20,260 nt of DNA from a virus. Position 1 is the first letter of the stretch. Every line of letters starts with the position of its first letter. The stretch lies in IMG/VR virus record IMGVR_UViG_3300046007_000402, positions 1 to 20,260 of that record; one strand, 5' to 3'. This document shows positions 1-6,915 of the stretch, piece after piece. The notes beneath the pieces are model-generated. The model saw nothing but the letters and a program-made list of their open reading frames with translations. It did not search any database and was not told the DNA's origin. The position numbers were made by a program, and so were the translations under genes.

Positions 1-229
1 CAGAGTTGCTCACCCCAGCCAAAACTTTTTGTGTTCTCTCGTAGTGCCAAGTTGGGGCCGTGCTCATAATAAGAGCGGATAACTCATCGCCAACCGGGTA
101 TGTGTTGTCATCTTTAATAGGCAGGTCTAATGCAAACTCTTGTGAATATTGACCATTTGCAGAGTAATACTCTATAGAGATCTGACCAAAGGCTGCGTTA
201 AAATTTCTAATTTTGTACTGTAGAGACAT
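1..229 (-). CDS. Tail-fibre-region conserved protein (3' end beyond window)
   Basis: This open frame starts at an ATG (227-229) and runs off the left edge without a stop, giving 76 complete codons. AGGA lies 7 bases upstream of the ATG, a good ribosome binding site, and the start is only 10 bases after the stop of the glycine-rich tail protein. The visible part begins MSLQYKIRNFNAAFGQI, has alternating polar and aromatic residues (EYYSANGQYSQEF), and contains an APTWHYER segment. No domain is recognised with certainty. From memory, similar N-termini occur in conserved proteins at the end of tail-fibre operons of uncultured phages, so a fibre-associated or fibre-assembly role is possible. That role is inference from position. 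Confidence 0.75.
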   Translation of the reverse strand, partial: MSLQYKIRNFNAAFGQISIEYYSANGQYSQEFALDLPIKDDNTYPVGDELSALIMSTAPTWHYERTQKVLAGVSNS

Positions 230-239
230 TTTAAATTCC

Positions 240-980
240 TTATGAAATTCCACCGTTTCTGGTGCCAGTATTTATGTAGGTAATAAATGGATTGCCGCTT
301 ATCGCATAGCCGCCTGCACCGCCACCACCACCACTACCAAATAATGGGGCATTAGAACCCGGACTTCCAGAACTTCCACTACTCCCGTAGGTTCCACCAG
401 CACCCCCAGCACCCCCTAAATTTCCCGCAGGACTCGTAGACCCCGGATTACCGGGAGTAGGTGCAGTTAATGAAGTAGCGCCAATACCGGGGCCACCAGA
501 ACCCCCCGGAGCGGGAAACCAATTGCCGGAATCCGGATCAAATCCCACAGCAGCACCGCCTCCGCCGCCACCGCCGCCACCACCAGCGATTCTGTTTAAA
601 TTATTTACGGTGACAGCACGTTGGGTTAAAAACGCCCCACCAGCAGCACCGCCAGCACTTCCGGGATTTGCAAATCCAGTACCAGCAGAACCACCGTTAC
701 CACCGTTACCCCCACGCCCAAGAATTACACCGTTGTTAACTACAGTAATAGTATCTGCAGGGTTAAATGCGGACGGTACTGTAAATGCGGCTGTTCCAGT
801 AGACGAACTATAAACAATTGCTGCGGGGCCAATTGTTACCGTGATTTCAGAGTTTCCTGCAACATAGGTTGGGCCACGGTTTGCATAAACGTCATAGTTT
901 GCTGTATTGGATGTAATGGAAAGATTAATAACTGTCTTCCCAGCACTGCCGCCAACAAACATTAACTGAATACCACTCAT
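240..980 (-). CDS. Glycine-rich tail-tip/adhesin-like protein
   Basis: This 246-aa protein has a beta-type N-terminal half (about residues 1-85, with DTITVVNNGVILGRGGNGG as the transition) and a very glycine-rich C-terminal half. That half has GGxGG clusters, a run of ten Gly near residues 131-140, and Gly/Ser/Pro spacers. Phage receptor-binding proteins such as T4-type gp38 tips use bundled polyglycine-II helices, and this composition fits such a tip. The homology is inferred, not shown. The start is the ATG at 978-980, which overlaps the stop of the preceding fibre gene as ATGA. An upstream in-frame start at 1004 would lie inside that gene. It sits near the end of the fibre operon, where host-range tips are usually encoded. 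Confidence 0.78.
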   Translation of the reverse strand: MSGIQLMFVGGSAGKTVINLSITSNTANYDVYANRGPTYVAGNSEITVTIGPAAIVYSSSTGTAAFTVPSAFNPADTITVVNNGVILGRGGNGGNGGSAGTGFANPGSAGGAAGGAFLTQRAVTVNNLNRIAGGGGGGGGGGAAVGFDPDSGNWFPAPGGSGGPGIGATSLTAPTPGNPGSTSPAGNLGGAGGAGGTYGSSGSSGSPGSNAPLFGSGGGGGAGGYAISGNPFITYINTGTRNGGIS

Positions 981-1468
981 GTGACGTTTCCTGTAACAAA
1001 GCAAACAGTGCTAGAAATAAAAAGTACAGTTGCTACACCCCGTGTTGCTAGAGTCATGGAAGTCTTAACCGTATTAGTTCCTGCAATATATGCAGTTGGT
1101 GCAGAGCAGGTAATTGTCACGTTGCCTGTGGTGTTATTAACCAAACTGATTGCATCGCCTGCGGCAAAAGTGCTTGTGGGGATAGTAATTGATCCGCCAG
1201 AACCTAATTCTACGTACTCACCAACGTCTGACGTAGTTAAAGTATATGAACCAGTTTGTGTCCCAACGGGAGGAATGTTTAGATACCCTAGCGTTGCATT
1301 TTGAGCGCCGGGCATAGTCAGAGTTATATTGCTTGCCAATGCAGCCGGGGCGGTCAACTCGACATAGTTAGTGCCGTTGTCCGTATCTTCTGCAAGACGT
1401 ACACGCCCCTGCGTGGTAGACGTTCCACCTAACGCTATAAGGCCATTACCATCAATATCTATTGCCAT
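977..1468 (-). CDS. Tail fibre / appendage structural protein
   Basis: This 163-aa protein begins MAIDIDGNG and contains QGRVRLAEDTDNGTNYVELTA, a segment I recall from phage fibre proteins of many metagenomic phages. The rest is Thr/Ser/Ala/Val-rich with short predicted beta strands (GSYTLTTSDVGEYVELGSGG, then ITIP and AGDAISLVNNTTGNVTI). No enzymatic motif is seen. AAGGAG sits 6 bases before the ATG. The stop overlaps the start of the glycine-rich protein by 4 bases (ATGA), so the two are probably translated together and belong to one fibre. It lies just downstream of the 253-aa fibre gene. A structural fibre role is well supported by context; the exact position in the fibre is unknown. Confidence 0.75.
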   Translation of the reverse strand: MAIDIDGNGLIALGGTSTTQGRVRLAEDTDNGTNYVELTAPAALASNITLTMPGAQNATLGYLNIPPVGTQTGSYTLTTSDVGEYVELGSGGSITIPTSTFAAGDAISLVNNTTGNVTITCSAPTAYIAGTNTVKTSMTLATRGVATVLFISSTVCFVTGNVT

Positions 1469-1478
1469 GTTCTGCTCC

Positions 1479-2240
1479 TTACAGGATTAACCAACGCTGA
1501 CCAGACGAGACCGTAATAGTCACGCCAGATGCAACAGTTATTGGGCCAACGCTCAAACCATTCTCACCACTAGCGATTGTGTAACTCTGGGAGGCCGTGG
1601 TCTCATTAATAGTGATCGCACCACCAGCCTGACCGCCACCACCGATACTTCCCCAAGCACCAGCCGCATACCCTTCAAACTGGGCAAGAGATGAGTTGTA
1701 CCGGAACATACCGTTTGATGGGGTACCGCTTCTCTCTCCAGTAGTTCCTGCTGGCACCTTGATCTGACCCGTGCCTGTGAAGGTTCCGTCGCCGGTAGAG
1801 GTAAACGAACTGAATGTGGGGGCTACGAAATAATCCGAAGCCATGCTGATGTTTGTGCCGTCGTTATATACAAACGCTGTCTTGCCGTTCGGGACGGTTA
1901 CTGAGTTACCAGCAACAATCACTCGGATTGACTGACCGCCCGTGGTGTTGTTCTGTACTAGATACGGCTTCTCAATCGCAGGAACAATCAGGTCTCGGGT
2001 GACGGTTAGTGACACCCCCGAGATGACATTCAGTACAAAGTTACGGGCCACCTGAGTAGCGTTGGTATCCGTAAGAGTCAGGGTTAGATTGGCATCCGAG
2101 GTAAAGTTTGCCGTAGCCCTACCGACAATCGCTTCCTCAAGGGCTGTGCCAAGGTTTGCGTTGGTAACAGTGCCCCAAGTACCGGAGTTATCTCCGGTTC
2201 CCATTAACTGAATCTTAAGGTCTGAATATGTACTTGCCAT
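1479..2240 (-). CDS. Tail fibre protein
   Basis: This 253-aa protein starts MASTYSDLKIQLMGTGDNSG and has the pattern TWGTVTNANLGTALEEAI (about residues 21-38), an N-terminal signature I recognise from many phage tail-fibre proteins. Beta-rich segments follow (LTVTRDLIVPAIEKPYLVQN; TAFVYNDGTNISMASDYF). A second fibre-type element, GTPSNGMFRYNSSLAQFEGY, lies at about residues 172-191; it resembles repeats near the C-termini of fibres. A glycine stretch (GGGGQAGG) separates the last beta domain. GGAG lies 6 bases before the ATG. No chaperone-type autoproteolytic motif was seen. The fibre assignment is strong; receptor and oligomeric state are unknown. Confidence 0.82.
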   Translation of the reverse strand: MASTYSDLKIQLMGTGDNSGTWGTVTNANLGTALEEAIVGRATANFTSDANLTLTLTDTNATQVARNFVLNVISGVSLTVTRDLIVPAIEKPYLVQNNTTGGQSIRVIVAGNSVTVPNGKTAFVYNDGTNISMASDYFVAPTFSSFTSTGDGTFTGTGQIKVPAGTTGERSGTPSNGMFRYNSSLAQFEGYAAGAWGSIGGGGQAGGAITINETTASQSYTIASGENGLSVGPITVASGVTITVSSGQRWLIL

Positions 2241-2249
2241 TTGTTACTC

Positions 2250-3431
2250 CTATGCCGCTATCGGCATCCAATTTGGTGTTTGAACATCGTTAACCTGTTG
2301 CCAATTCGGGTTCTGATTGGGGTTGATTTTACTCCAGATCAGAACTTTTCCTACACGTCCTTGCGCCTGAACTCCAGTTACAGGCACCGATATTGGGATG
2401 CTTGCTACTGCTGTTCCTAATGTTACTGTTGCCTGAAGACCGGTAACAAGAATGTTGTTAATAGTCTTTGTTGTTACCTGACCAACCGCCCCTACACCCT
2501 CTACACCCGTCGGGAAAGCATTTACTCCGCCTTCCGCTTCTTCCTGCCCTAACAGACCTGTACCTTCAACACCTGTCAGGTAAACATTAGCCGCTATGGA
2601 GAAAGTAACTGTTCCGGTTTCTCCTGTACCTTCGACCCCGGTGACGTAGTATCCAACCGTAGCCCGAACCGTACCAACTGCGCCTGTGCCTACAACCCCC
2701 GTCGGGAATACGTTAGCCTCAATATTCTCGTCGGTCTGACCTAACTGCCCAGTGCCTACAACACCTACTGCGTAAACATTTACTTCTCGACTCTCATCAA
2801 CAGTGCCAACCTGTCCGGTGGCTGTTAACCCAAATACAGGGACGTTAGCCGCAGCCCTTGCTACTACAGTCCCAACAAACCCATCACCATGAACGCCGGT
2901 TAAAACAACATTAGCGTCGGTTTCTACATCTTCCTGCCCTAACTGCCCGGTACCTTGCACTCCGGTAACATAATAGCCAGTGCTTTGTGCTACCTGTCCA
3001 ACTGCTCCACTGCCTTGAACGCCTGTTACAGGAACGTTTGCCGCAGCGGAAACTAAAGCCTGTCCAAGATCTACCGTATGCTGGAACCCAGCAGGCTCAA
3101 CATCAGCCCCGGCAGCGACTCCAACAGGGTCTAACTCAGCGTGAGCCTCTACTCCACTGAGATAAACATTGACCCTACCTACAACCGTGGCAGTGCCAGT
3201 CTCACCAGTCCCTTCTACCCCTACTACAGAAACATTCGCAATCTGATTAAATGTAACTGTTCCAACTTGCCCTGTAGCCTCTAAACCGGTTACAGGTACA
3301 GACTTACCAATCGTTACTGCTACATTGCCTACCTGCCCGGACGCAACAACGCTAGCGAGTAAGACGTTGACATTAACCTGACCAACGCCCCACTCACCAT
3401 GTCCCCACCTACCTTCGCCCCAAGCAGGCAT
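2250..3431 (-). CDS. Tandem-repeat structural protein (15 degenerate ~20-23 aa repeats), probable fibre
   Basis: This 393-aa protein has three parts. A short Trp/Gly N-terminus (WGEGRWGHGEWGVG) is followed by about fifteen degenerate repeats over residues 18-366. The C-terminus carries two PNW motifs (QNPNWQQV, QTPNWMPI). The repeat core is N-V-(Y/P/F)-x-T-G-V-(E/Q)-G-T-G-x-x-G-(T/Q)-V followed by a variable 5-8 residue linker. Such regular Val/Gly repeats suggest a beta-solenoid or a chain of small beta units forming a shaft. The fourth repeat is expanded and broken by a Pro-rich insertion. DNA of the repeats has diverged at synonymous positions, so this is an old array. The gene sits between two fibre-type genes. 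No enzymatic residues are visible. A fibre or decoration-strand role is inferred. Confidence 0.78.
   Translation of the reverse strand: MPAWGEGRWGHGEWGVGQVNVNVLLASVVASGQVGNVAVTIGKSVPVTGLEATGQVGTVTFNQIANVSVVGVEGTGETGTATVVGRVNVYLSGVEAHAELDPVGVAAGADVEPAGFQHTVDLGQALVSAAANVPVTGVQGSGAVGQVAQSTGYYVTGVQGTGQLGQEDVETDANVVLTGVHGDGFVGTVVARAAANVPVFGLTATGQVGTVDESREVNVYAVGVVGTGQLGQTDENIEANVFPTGVVGTGAVGTVRATVGYYVTGVEGTGETGTVTFSIAANVYLTGVEGTGLLGQEEAEGGVNAFPTGVEGVGAVGQVTTKTINNILVTGLQATVTLGTAVASIPISVPVTGVQAQGRVGKVLIWSKINPNQNPNWQQVNDVQTPNWMPIAA
2333..3380 (-). repeat. Coding tandem repeat, ~15 units of 60-69 bases
   Basis: The repeats encode the consensus NVxxTGVEGTGxxGxV inside the fibre-like gene. Units are 20-23 codons long, apart from one expanded unit at about residues 84-127 of the protein. 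Copies agree at protein level but differ widely in codons, so slippage-driven copy-number change is less likely than in a perfect DNA repeat. Confidence 0.8.
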
Positions 3432-3440
3432 CTAAGACTC

Positions 3441-3929
3441 TTAGGCGATGCGGATAATCGCATTTGATGCATCATTGGTTGGGAAGATGATGGTGAAGTC
3501 ACCGTCCGAAGCCGTTTTATCTGCACCAAAGTCCAACACACAGACCGATGCATTGGTCAGCGTGGTATTAGCATTGCTGTTTGCCGAAGGAGTGCTGTTA
3601 TAAATCAGCGCACCACGAGCCGTGAAGTTGGCGTTCGTGAAGGTCTCATCGGAAAAGTCAGTAAAGCCTGTACCCGTGTTGGCGTTAATGTTAGTCGTAC
3701 CTACACCTGTGTTGGTCAGTGCTTGCCCACCAGCCGTATAGTTAGTACCGGAAGTACCAACTTCGTTAGAAGCGGTGTAAGAAGTCGTGTTTGCATCCAG
3801 AGTTGCCGAGGATGTATACAGAGCGAGTTTAAACGTGTCTGCACCAGCATCGGCGGACGGACGGAAATCGTGAACCCCAAGCAAAAGTTCTGCTTTAAAC
3901 GAGGTCGTCATTGCTTGCGTGATAGCCAT
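3441..3929 (-). CDS. Conserved phage structural protein (beta-rich, fibre or base)
   Basis: This 162-aa protein starts MAITQAMTTSFKAELLLGVHD, an N-terminus I recall from a widespread family next to fibre genes. It continues with DTFKLALYTSSATLDANT and a long Thr/Asn/Gly-rich beta region (SGTNYTAGGQALTNTGVG). The C-terminus has DGDFTIIFPTND. No catalytic motif, signal peptide or membrane segment is seen. AGGAG lies 7 bases before the ATG, giving a strong ribosome site. It is the first gene of the fibre module and follows the small conserved gene at 3941-4237. A GTTTAAAC site lies inside the DTFKL codons. I infer a structural protein at the base of the fibre or on the tail. Confidence 0.7.
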   Translation of the reverse strand: MAITQAMTTSFKAELLLGVHDFRPSADAGADTFKLALYTSSATLDANTTSYTASNEVGTSGTNYTAGGQALTNTGVGTTNINANTGTGFTDFSDETFTNANFTARGALIYNSTPSANSNANTTLTNASVCVLDFGADKTASDGDFTIIFPTNDASNAIIRIA

Positions 3930-3940
3930 ATTAGGCTCCT

Positions 3941-4237
3941 TTATTCATCTAAAAGTTTAATAAACTCAGGATGTCCTGCTTTCCTGAACTTGATAGCCAG
4001 CGTCGTGTGGTGCGACTTAATGGCCTCTTTCATGTAAAACACCAAAACCTGACGGATTTGATTTCTAAACGCCTCTGCCTGATCCCGAATGGCAGGGTGC
4101 GTCTGCGAACCTACAGAAATAATCTTGTCTAGCGCCCGTTCTGCAACTTCCTCTGGGGTAAACCCTCGGCCTTGCGTTGTAAGAACCTTGACGTTTGCGC
4201 CACCCAAAAGGAAGGCTACTTCGCTCATAGTGCTCAT
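3941..4237 (-). CDS. Conserved phage hypothetical protein, helical
   Basis: This 98-aa protein is mostly helical and has the segment VLTTQGRGFTPEEVAERALD (about residues 18-37), then KIISVGSQTHPAIRDQAEAF, and ends HPEFIKLLDE. I recall this pattern as a conserved phage family without assigned function. Its ATG overlaps the stop of the adaptor gene by 4 bases (ATGA), so it is probably translated with the adaptor. A second ATG three codons on is equally possible. Its place between an adaptor and the fibre module hints at a connector, tail-completion or chaperone role. The sequence does not show which. Confidence 0.7.
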   Translation of the reverse strand: MSTMSEVAFLLGGANVKVLTTQGRGFTPEEVAERALDKIISVGSQTHPAIRDQAEAFRNQIRQVLVFYMKEAIKSHHTTLAIKFRKAGHPEFIKLLDE

Positions 4238-4911
4238 CTAACTGGATACCTCGCTTGTTCAGTTCTGTACATATCTTGACGGTCTTTGCCTTCACCAAGT
4301 TGTTTCAACGTGGCAAGTGCTTCGTTGTAACGAGCAATGTAATTGTCGTTAACATCTTTTTCGCCTTTCATAAAGGCATATGCTTCAAGTAATGAACCAT
4401 AAAGAAGAGCAGAATCACAGTTAGTTCCAAGCCAAGTTGTACCAGAGGTAACAATCGAGGGTGGATAGGCGTAGTAATGCAACTCCATACCATAGTCTGC
4501 GTCTGGAGTTGGCCCTAAAATAAACGTATTCTCATCAAAAATAGCGTAATGAGTGGGGGCACCTATGGCAGTAGGACTTGGAAAAGACTCACGAATGTAT
4601 TCCACGTCCTTGTTCAACAGGTATTCTTGAGACCCATTGGCATCAATCCGGGCTAAGGAAAACGTAGCAAGCCAATCTGTAGGTGTAGTCAAGAACCGAT
4701 TATTAGCCGTACAGTTACCTGTCACATTCTCCCTTGAGACCGGGAGTTGAACGCTGTTATAGATTCGCTGTTCAGCCTGACGAATAAACGTATCAATCTG
4801 ATCTTTGGTAAGAAAAGATGTCGTTGTAGCCGTCGTTGTGTTGACTACCGTATCCGGAAAGTCATTTTCACAATACGCCTGAATGGTCTGGAACAGCGTT
4901 GAGTAATTCAC
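4234..4911 (-). CDS. Head-tail adaptor / connector-like protein
   Basis: This 225-aa protein begins MNYSTLFQTIQAYCENDFPD, followed by FIRQAEQRIYNSVQLPVSRE (about residues 43-62). Later come LTTPTDWLATFSL, GAPTHYAIFDEN, LGPTPDADYGMELHYY, and a C-terminal helical region ending DRQDMYRTEQARYP. This arrangement matches short-tailed-phage adaptor proteins that bind below the portal (SU10-type adaptor; related to P22 gp4 and T7 gp11-like tail proteins), as I remember those families. Start is GTG at 4909-4911, preceded by GGGGTAAG. The gene begins 3 bases after the stop of a small basic gene and overlaps the next gene by ATGA. Adaptor identity is likely; the exact family is uncertain. Confidence 0.72.
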   Translation of the reverse strand: MNYSTLFQTIQAYCENDFPDTVVNTTTATTTSFLTKDQIDTFIRQAEQRIYNSVQLPVSRENVTGNCTANNRFLTTPTDWLATFSLARIDANGSQEYLLNKDVEYIRESFPSPTAIGAPTHYAIFDENTFILGPTPDADYGMELHYYAYPPSIVTSGTTWLGTNCDSALLYGSLLEAYAFMKGEKDVNDNYIARYNEALATLKQLGEGKDRQDMYRTEQARYPVR

Positions 4912-4914
4912 AAC

Positions 4915-5181
4915 TTACCCCATTTTTCCGCTAATTTTGCGGCCTTTAGTTGCAGCGCCATAACCACGCATTTCACCAACCCCATAAGGATTAATTGGTG
5001 CATAGTTTCCTTTGCTAACCCAGCCACTAGAAATATTCATCTTGTCCATTTGTTCTGCGCCAGTTTTATAAACTGAATAAGTTTGAACATTGGTTGTCTT
5101 GCCACTCATGGTGTGAGGCTCGGCATAAACTTCAGCACTACCAACTTCCTTTCCCATCATTTTTGCGCTGTATTTAGCCAT
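4915..5181 (-). CDS. Small conserved basic phage protein
   Basis: This 88-aa protein has a Lys-rich N-terminus (MAKYSAKMMGKEVG), a central Thr/Tyr-rich part (VQTYSVYKTG), and a C-terminus of MRGYGAATKGRKISGKMG. The Gly/Lys/Arg ending RGxGAATKG is a pattern I recall from small phage proteins near connector genes. The function is unknown. Its ATG shares bases with the stop of the previous gene (TAATG), so it is translationally coupled to the 60-aa gene upstream. No metal, nucleotide or membrane motifs are seen. It may be a minor virion or assembly protein, by position only. Confidence 0.65.
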   Translation of the reverse strand: MAKYSAKMMGKEVGSAEVYAEPHTMSGKTTNVQTYSVYKTGAEQMDKMNISSGWVSKGNYAPINPYGVGEMRGYGAATKGRKISGKMG

Positions 5182-5363
5182 TATCGGCCCCTTCCAGAGT
5201 TTTTGTATGTGAAGGATGATACCTTTTGATTGGCTACCTTGGCTAGGCCACGACCAAGTTGCTTCATTTGGAGATTGGTTTTACCGCCCTTGGCAAACTT
5301 AGTTAATGGCTTGCCGGGGTGCATTGACTTCTCATGTTTGTGAACTGCCTTCTTTGCGTCCAT
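5181..5363 (-). CDS. Small conserved basic phage protein (KHEKSMHPGKP type)
   Basis: This 60-aa protein begins MDAKKAVHKHEKSMHPGKPL and continues KFAKGGKTNLQMKQLGRGLA. It is very basic (Lys/Arg/His) and probably helical after the GG turn. I recall this HKHEKxMHPGKPxTK pattern from small phage genes of unknown function. The AKGGKT segment resembles the K-x-GG-x-V/T turn found in the small-protein cluster at 6.9-8.9 kb. The stop overlaps the next start (TAATG). It lies between the zinc-ribbon gene and the 88-aa gene. Nucleic-acid or capsid-interior contact is possible for such a basic peptide, but this is inference. Confidence 0.65.
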   Translation of the reverse strand: MDAKKAVHKHEKSMHPGKPLTKFAKGGKTNLQMKQLGRGLAKVANQKVSSFTYKNSGRGR

Positions 5364-5371
5364 AATTACTC

Positions 5372-5794
5372 CTATGTAATTGAAATTGTTACTGTTCCTA
5401 ATTGACCGCCAATTAATAAATTATTGGGAGTTAATCCATAAGTATTTCCTAAACCCACAGGGTTCCAACCCCATTGAATCTGCCTACTACCACCAGACGG
5501 AGTCCCGTCACTACTAACAGAAGGAGTGTTGGTAGCCAATAACTGCAATCCCGTCAAACCACCCTGCAAATAACTGTTGTCCTTCCTTGGGTTCCTTAAA
5601 GCCTGTGGGTCATCTACTGGATACATACCCAACTGCAACTGGGGCTGATCCGGTTCCCAACAAGAAGGGCAAACTAATATGTTCACATTCTTGGTCTTAA
5701 TGACCAAGCCCTTCAACTGCTTTAACTTAAACTGGAACCCACAGCGATCACACATGGCAATCGCATTTTTTCCAGACGCAAATCTATTTCCCAT
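5372..5794 (-). CDS. Zinc-ribbon phage protein
   Basis: The 140-aa product carries a four-cysteine zinc-ribbon at its N-terminus: C15-x2-C18 (MCDRCGFQF) and C42-x2-C45 (VCPSCWEP). The middle has PVDDPQALRNPR, which I recall as a conserved follow-up of this phage zinc-ribbon family. The C-terminal half is low-complexity Gly/Asn/Thr-rich with short strands (GGQLGTVTISIT) and looks structural. Start ATG shares TAATG with the stop of the adaptor gene upstream. A zinc site in a structural operon suggests a virion connector component or an assembly factor; the ligand is inferred from spacing. The residues are intact and no frameshift is seen. Confidence 0.75.
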   Translation of the reverse strand: MGNRFASGKNAIAMCDRCGFQFKLKQLKGLVIKTKNVNILVCPSCWEPDQPQLQLGMYPVDDPQALRNPRKDNSYLQGGLTGLQLLATNTPSVSSDGTPSGGSRQIQWGWNPVGLGNTYGLTPNNLLIGGQLGTVTISIT

Positions 5795-6543
5795 TACTCA
5801 ATAAACATTCTTCTAGGAACAAAACGAACAGCCGCTTTATCCCTGTCTTCTTCAGAAGCGAATCTCCACTGTTCGTCATATTGTTCTTTTAACACAGCAA
5901 CCCTATCTGGGGCCACCTTAATTGCCAAGTAATACGCCAACCCGGCAATCATGCAATTTAGGAACCTAAAGGGAATATCCTGTGTCGTAATGCCATTCCC
6001 GGCATCTTGAATCCTTCGCATACGCCAGTACACGAACGTGTAGTAAGGGGAAGAAATCGATCCCTGATCTGGGGCAGGCCATACATAAATCTTGGGATGA
6101 TCCACCCCAGTAGTAGTATTTGTGCCGTTTGGTCTGCCGCCGGGAGGATAGGTAGCGCCCGACTGACGGTCTACCCAAACCTGAATAGGACGGCCTGTTG
6201 CCAACTTGTTTGGGATCGTAGCATAGGTAGAAACACTAATACGGGTGATTGTTAGGTCTGCTTGACTTGTACCGGTTCCTGTACGAGTTACGTGCTCAAG
6301 AAGATCAATTGTATCTATCGGGAGTTCGTAAGACACTTGATTGGCTATAAGCGGTATCTCCCCGTTCTCGATAGTCCAAAGGTTGACCCCACGGTTAGAC
6401 CACTCCACGGTGAGCAAGTTTAAACTGCGTCTTGCCGTCCGAAGGTCGTAACCAGTTCTGAGTTCTTTCCCACAGCGTTCAAACGCCTCCTCAACTATAT
6501 TGTTAAGGTCTAGATTAAAGGAACTCGTGCCTGCCGTAGTCAT
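5794..6543 (-). CDS. Tail connector / adaptor-like protein (P22 gp4 or T7 gp11 type)
   Basis: The 249-aa product begins with a helical segment, NLDLNNIVEEAFERCGKELR (about residues 10-29), then DLRTARRSLNLLTVEWSNRG. Beta segments with VSYELPIDTIDLLEH follow. A KIYVWPAPDQG segment and YYTFVYWRMRRIQDAG come later, and helices with YYLAIKVAPDRVAVLKEQYD end it. The order of N-terminal helix bundle, beta barrel and C-terminal helix is that of phage head-tail adaptor and tail-tubular proteins. The ATG overlaps the preceding stop as ATGA. With 4234-4911 it makes two adaptor-type genes, as in podoviruses that have both an adaptor and a nozzle-like protein. The assignment rests on pattern recall, so the precise role is uncertain. 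Confidence 0.72.
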   Translation of the reverse strand: MTTAGTSSFNLDLNNIVEEAFERCGKELRTGYDLRTARRSLNLLTVEWSNRGVNLWTIENGEIPLIANQVSYELPIDTIDLLEHVTRTGTGTSQADLTITRISVSTYATIPNKLATGRPIQVWVDRQSGATYPPGGRPNGTNTTTGVDHPKIYVWPAPDQGSISSPYYTFVYWRMRRIQDAGNGITTQDIPFRFLNCMIAGLAYYLAIKVAPDRVAVLKEQYDEQWRFASEEDRDKAAVRFVPRRMFIE

Positions 6544-6803
6544 TTTACTTTCCTATGCGGAGCAACTTTTTTAGCCACGCTTTTAGGCTGTGGAACAAAC
6601 TGTTTGCCTGCGGCTTTACCGGCTCTCTTGGCTTTCGTGGTCGAGGCGTACTCTTGCGGGGAGAGCGCTTTGATGGCGCTGCTTGGGAGGTATCTTTCCC
6701 CTGTAGCCTGCGATCCTTGCGTAGAAGGTTTGCCACTTTTAGTTCTCCACTTTTGTTGAGTCCACGCCTTCAGACTTTGCTGCGGCTTTTTCAAGTTCGA
6801 CAT
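6540..6803 (-). CDS. Small basic conserved phage protein (KWRTKSGKPS type)
   Basis: This 87-aa very basic protein has LKAWTQQKWRTKSGKPSTQG (residues 11-30), ATGERYLPSSAIKALSPQEY, and a Lys-rich tail (KRAGKAAGKQFVP…KKVAPHRKVK). I recall WxxQKWRTKSGKPS…TGERYLP as a conserved phage small-protein family of unknown function. The N-terminal 65 bases overlap the end of the gene at 6739-6915 in another frame, and the 3' end overlaps the adaptor gene by ATGA. The start has GAGAG about 6 bases upstream. The shadow frame at 6545-6736 lies inside this gene and is not supported. The basic tail could contact DNA; this is inference. Confidence 0.72.
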   Translation of the reverse strand: MSNLKKPQQSLKAWTQQKWRTKSGKPSTQGSQATGERYLPSSAIKALSPQEYASTTKAKRAGKAAGKQFVPQPKSVAKKVAPHRKVK

Positions 6804-6915
6804 TCCGTTCTCTCTGTCTAATCTTTCTAAAGTCTTCGGCGGTGCTAATCAACCATTCAAAAACGTTTCCATCTTGATTGGAATCATAGACAGGGAATTT
6901 AATCCTTGTACCCAC
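6739..6915 (-). CDS. Small acidic/helical protein, overlapping both neighbours
   Basis: This 58-aa frame was read by hand. It starts at GTG (6913-6915), 17 bases inside the end of the preceding gene, and stops at TAA (6739-6741), 65 bases inside the next gene. The product begins MGTRIKFPVYDSNQDGNVFE, continues EWLISTAEDFRKIRQRERN, and ends EGVDSTKVEN. Unlike its Lys-rich neighbours it is mixed-charge and helical, with a clean mix of hydrophobic and charged residues that looks like a real protein. Without it, 6804-6898 would be the only gap in this gapless cluster. No family is recognised. The ribosome site is weak, so it may be translated by coupling. Confidence 0.65.
   Translation of the reverse strand: MGTRIKFPVYDSNQDGNVFEWLISTAEDFRKIRQRERNVELEKAAAKSEGVDSTKVEN

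Noticed and set aside
551-595. Poly-glycine codon run as a slippage microsatellite for phase variation
   Set aside because: The Gly codons are mixed rather than a single repeated unit, so slippage is not favoured.
2333-3380. Repeats of the 393-aa gene as a CRISPR array
   Set aside because: Units are degenerate coding repeats in one frame with no identical repeats or spacers.
6545-6736. 63-codon frame inside 6540-6803
   Set aside because: Lys/Arg/Pro shadow of the other frame; the conserved KWRTKSGKPS…TGERYLP pattern is in the 6540-6803 frame.
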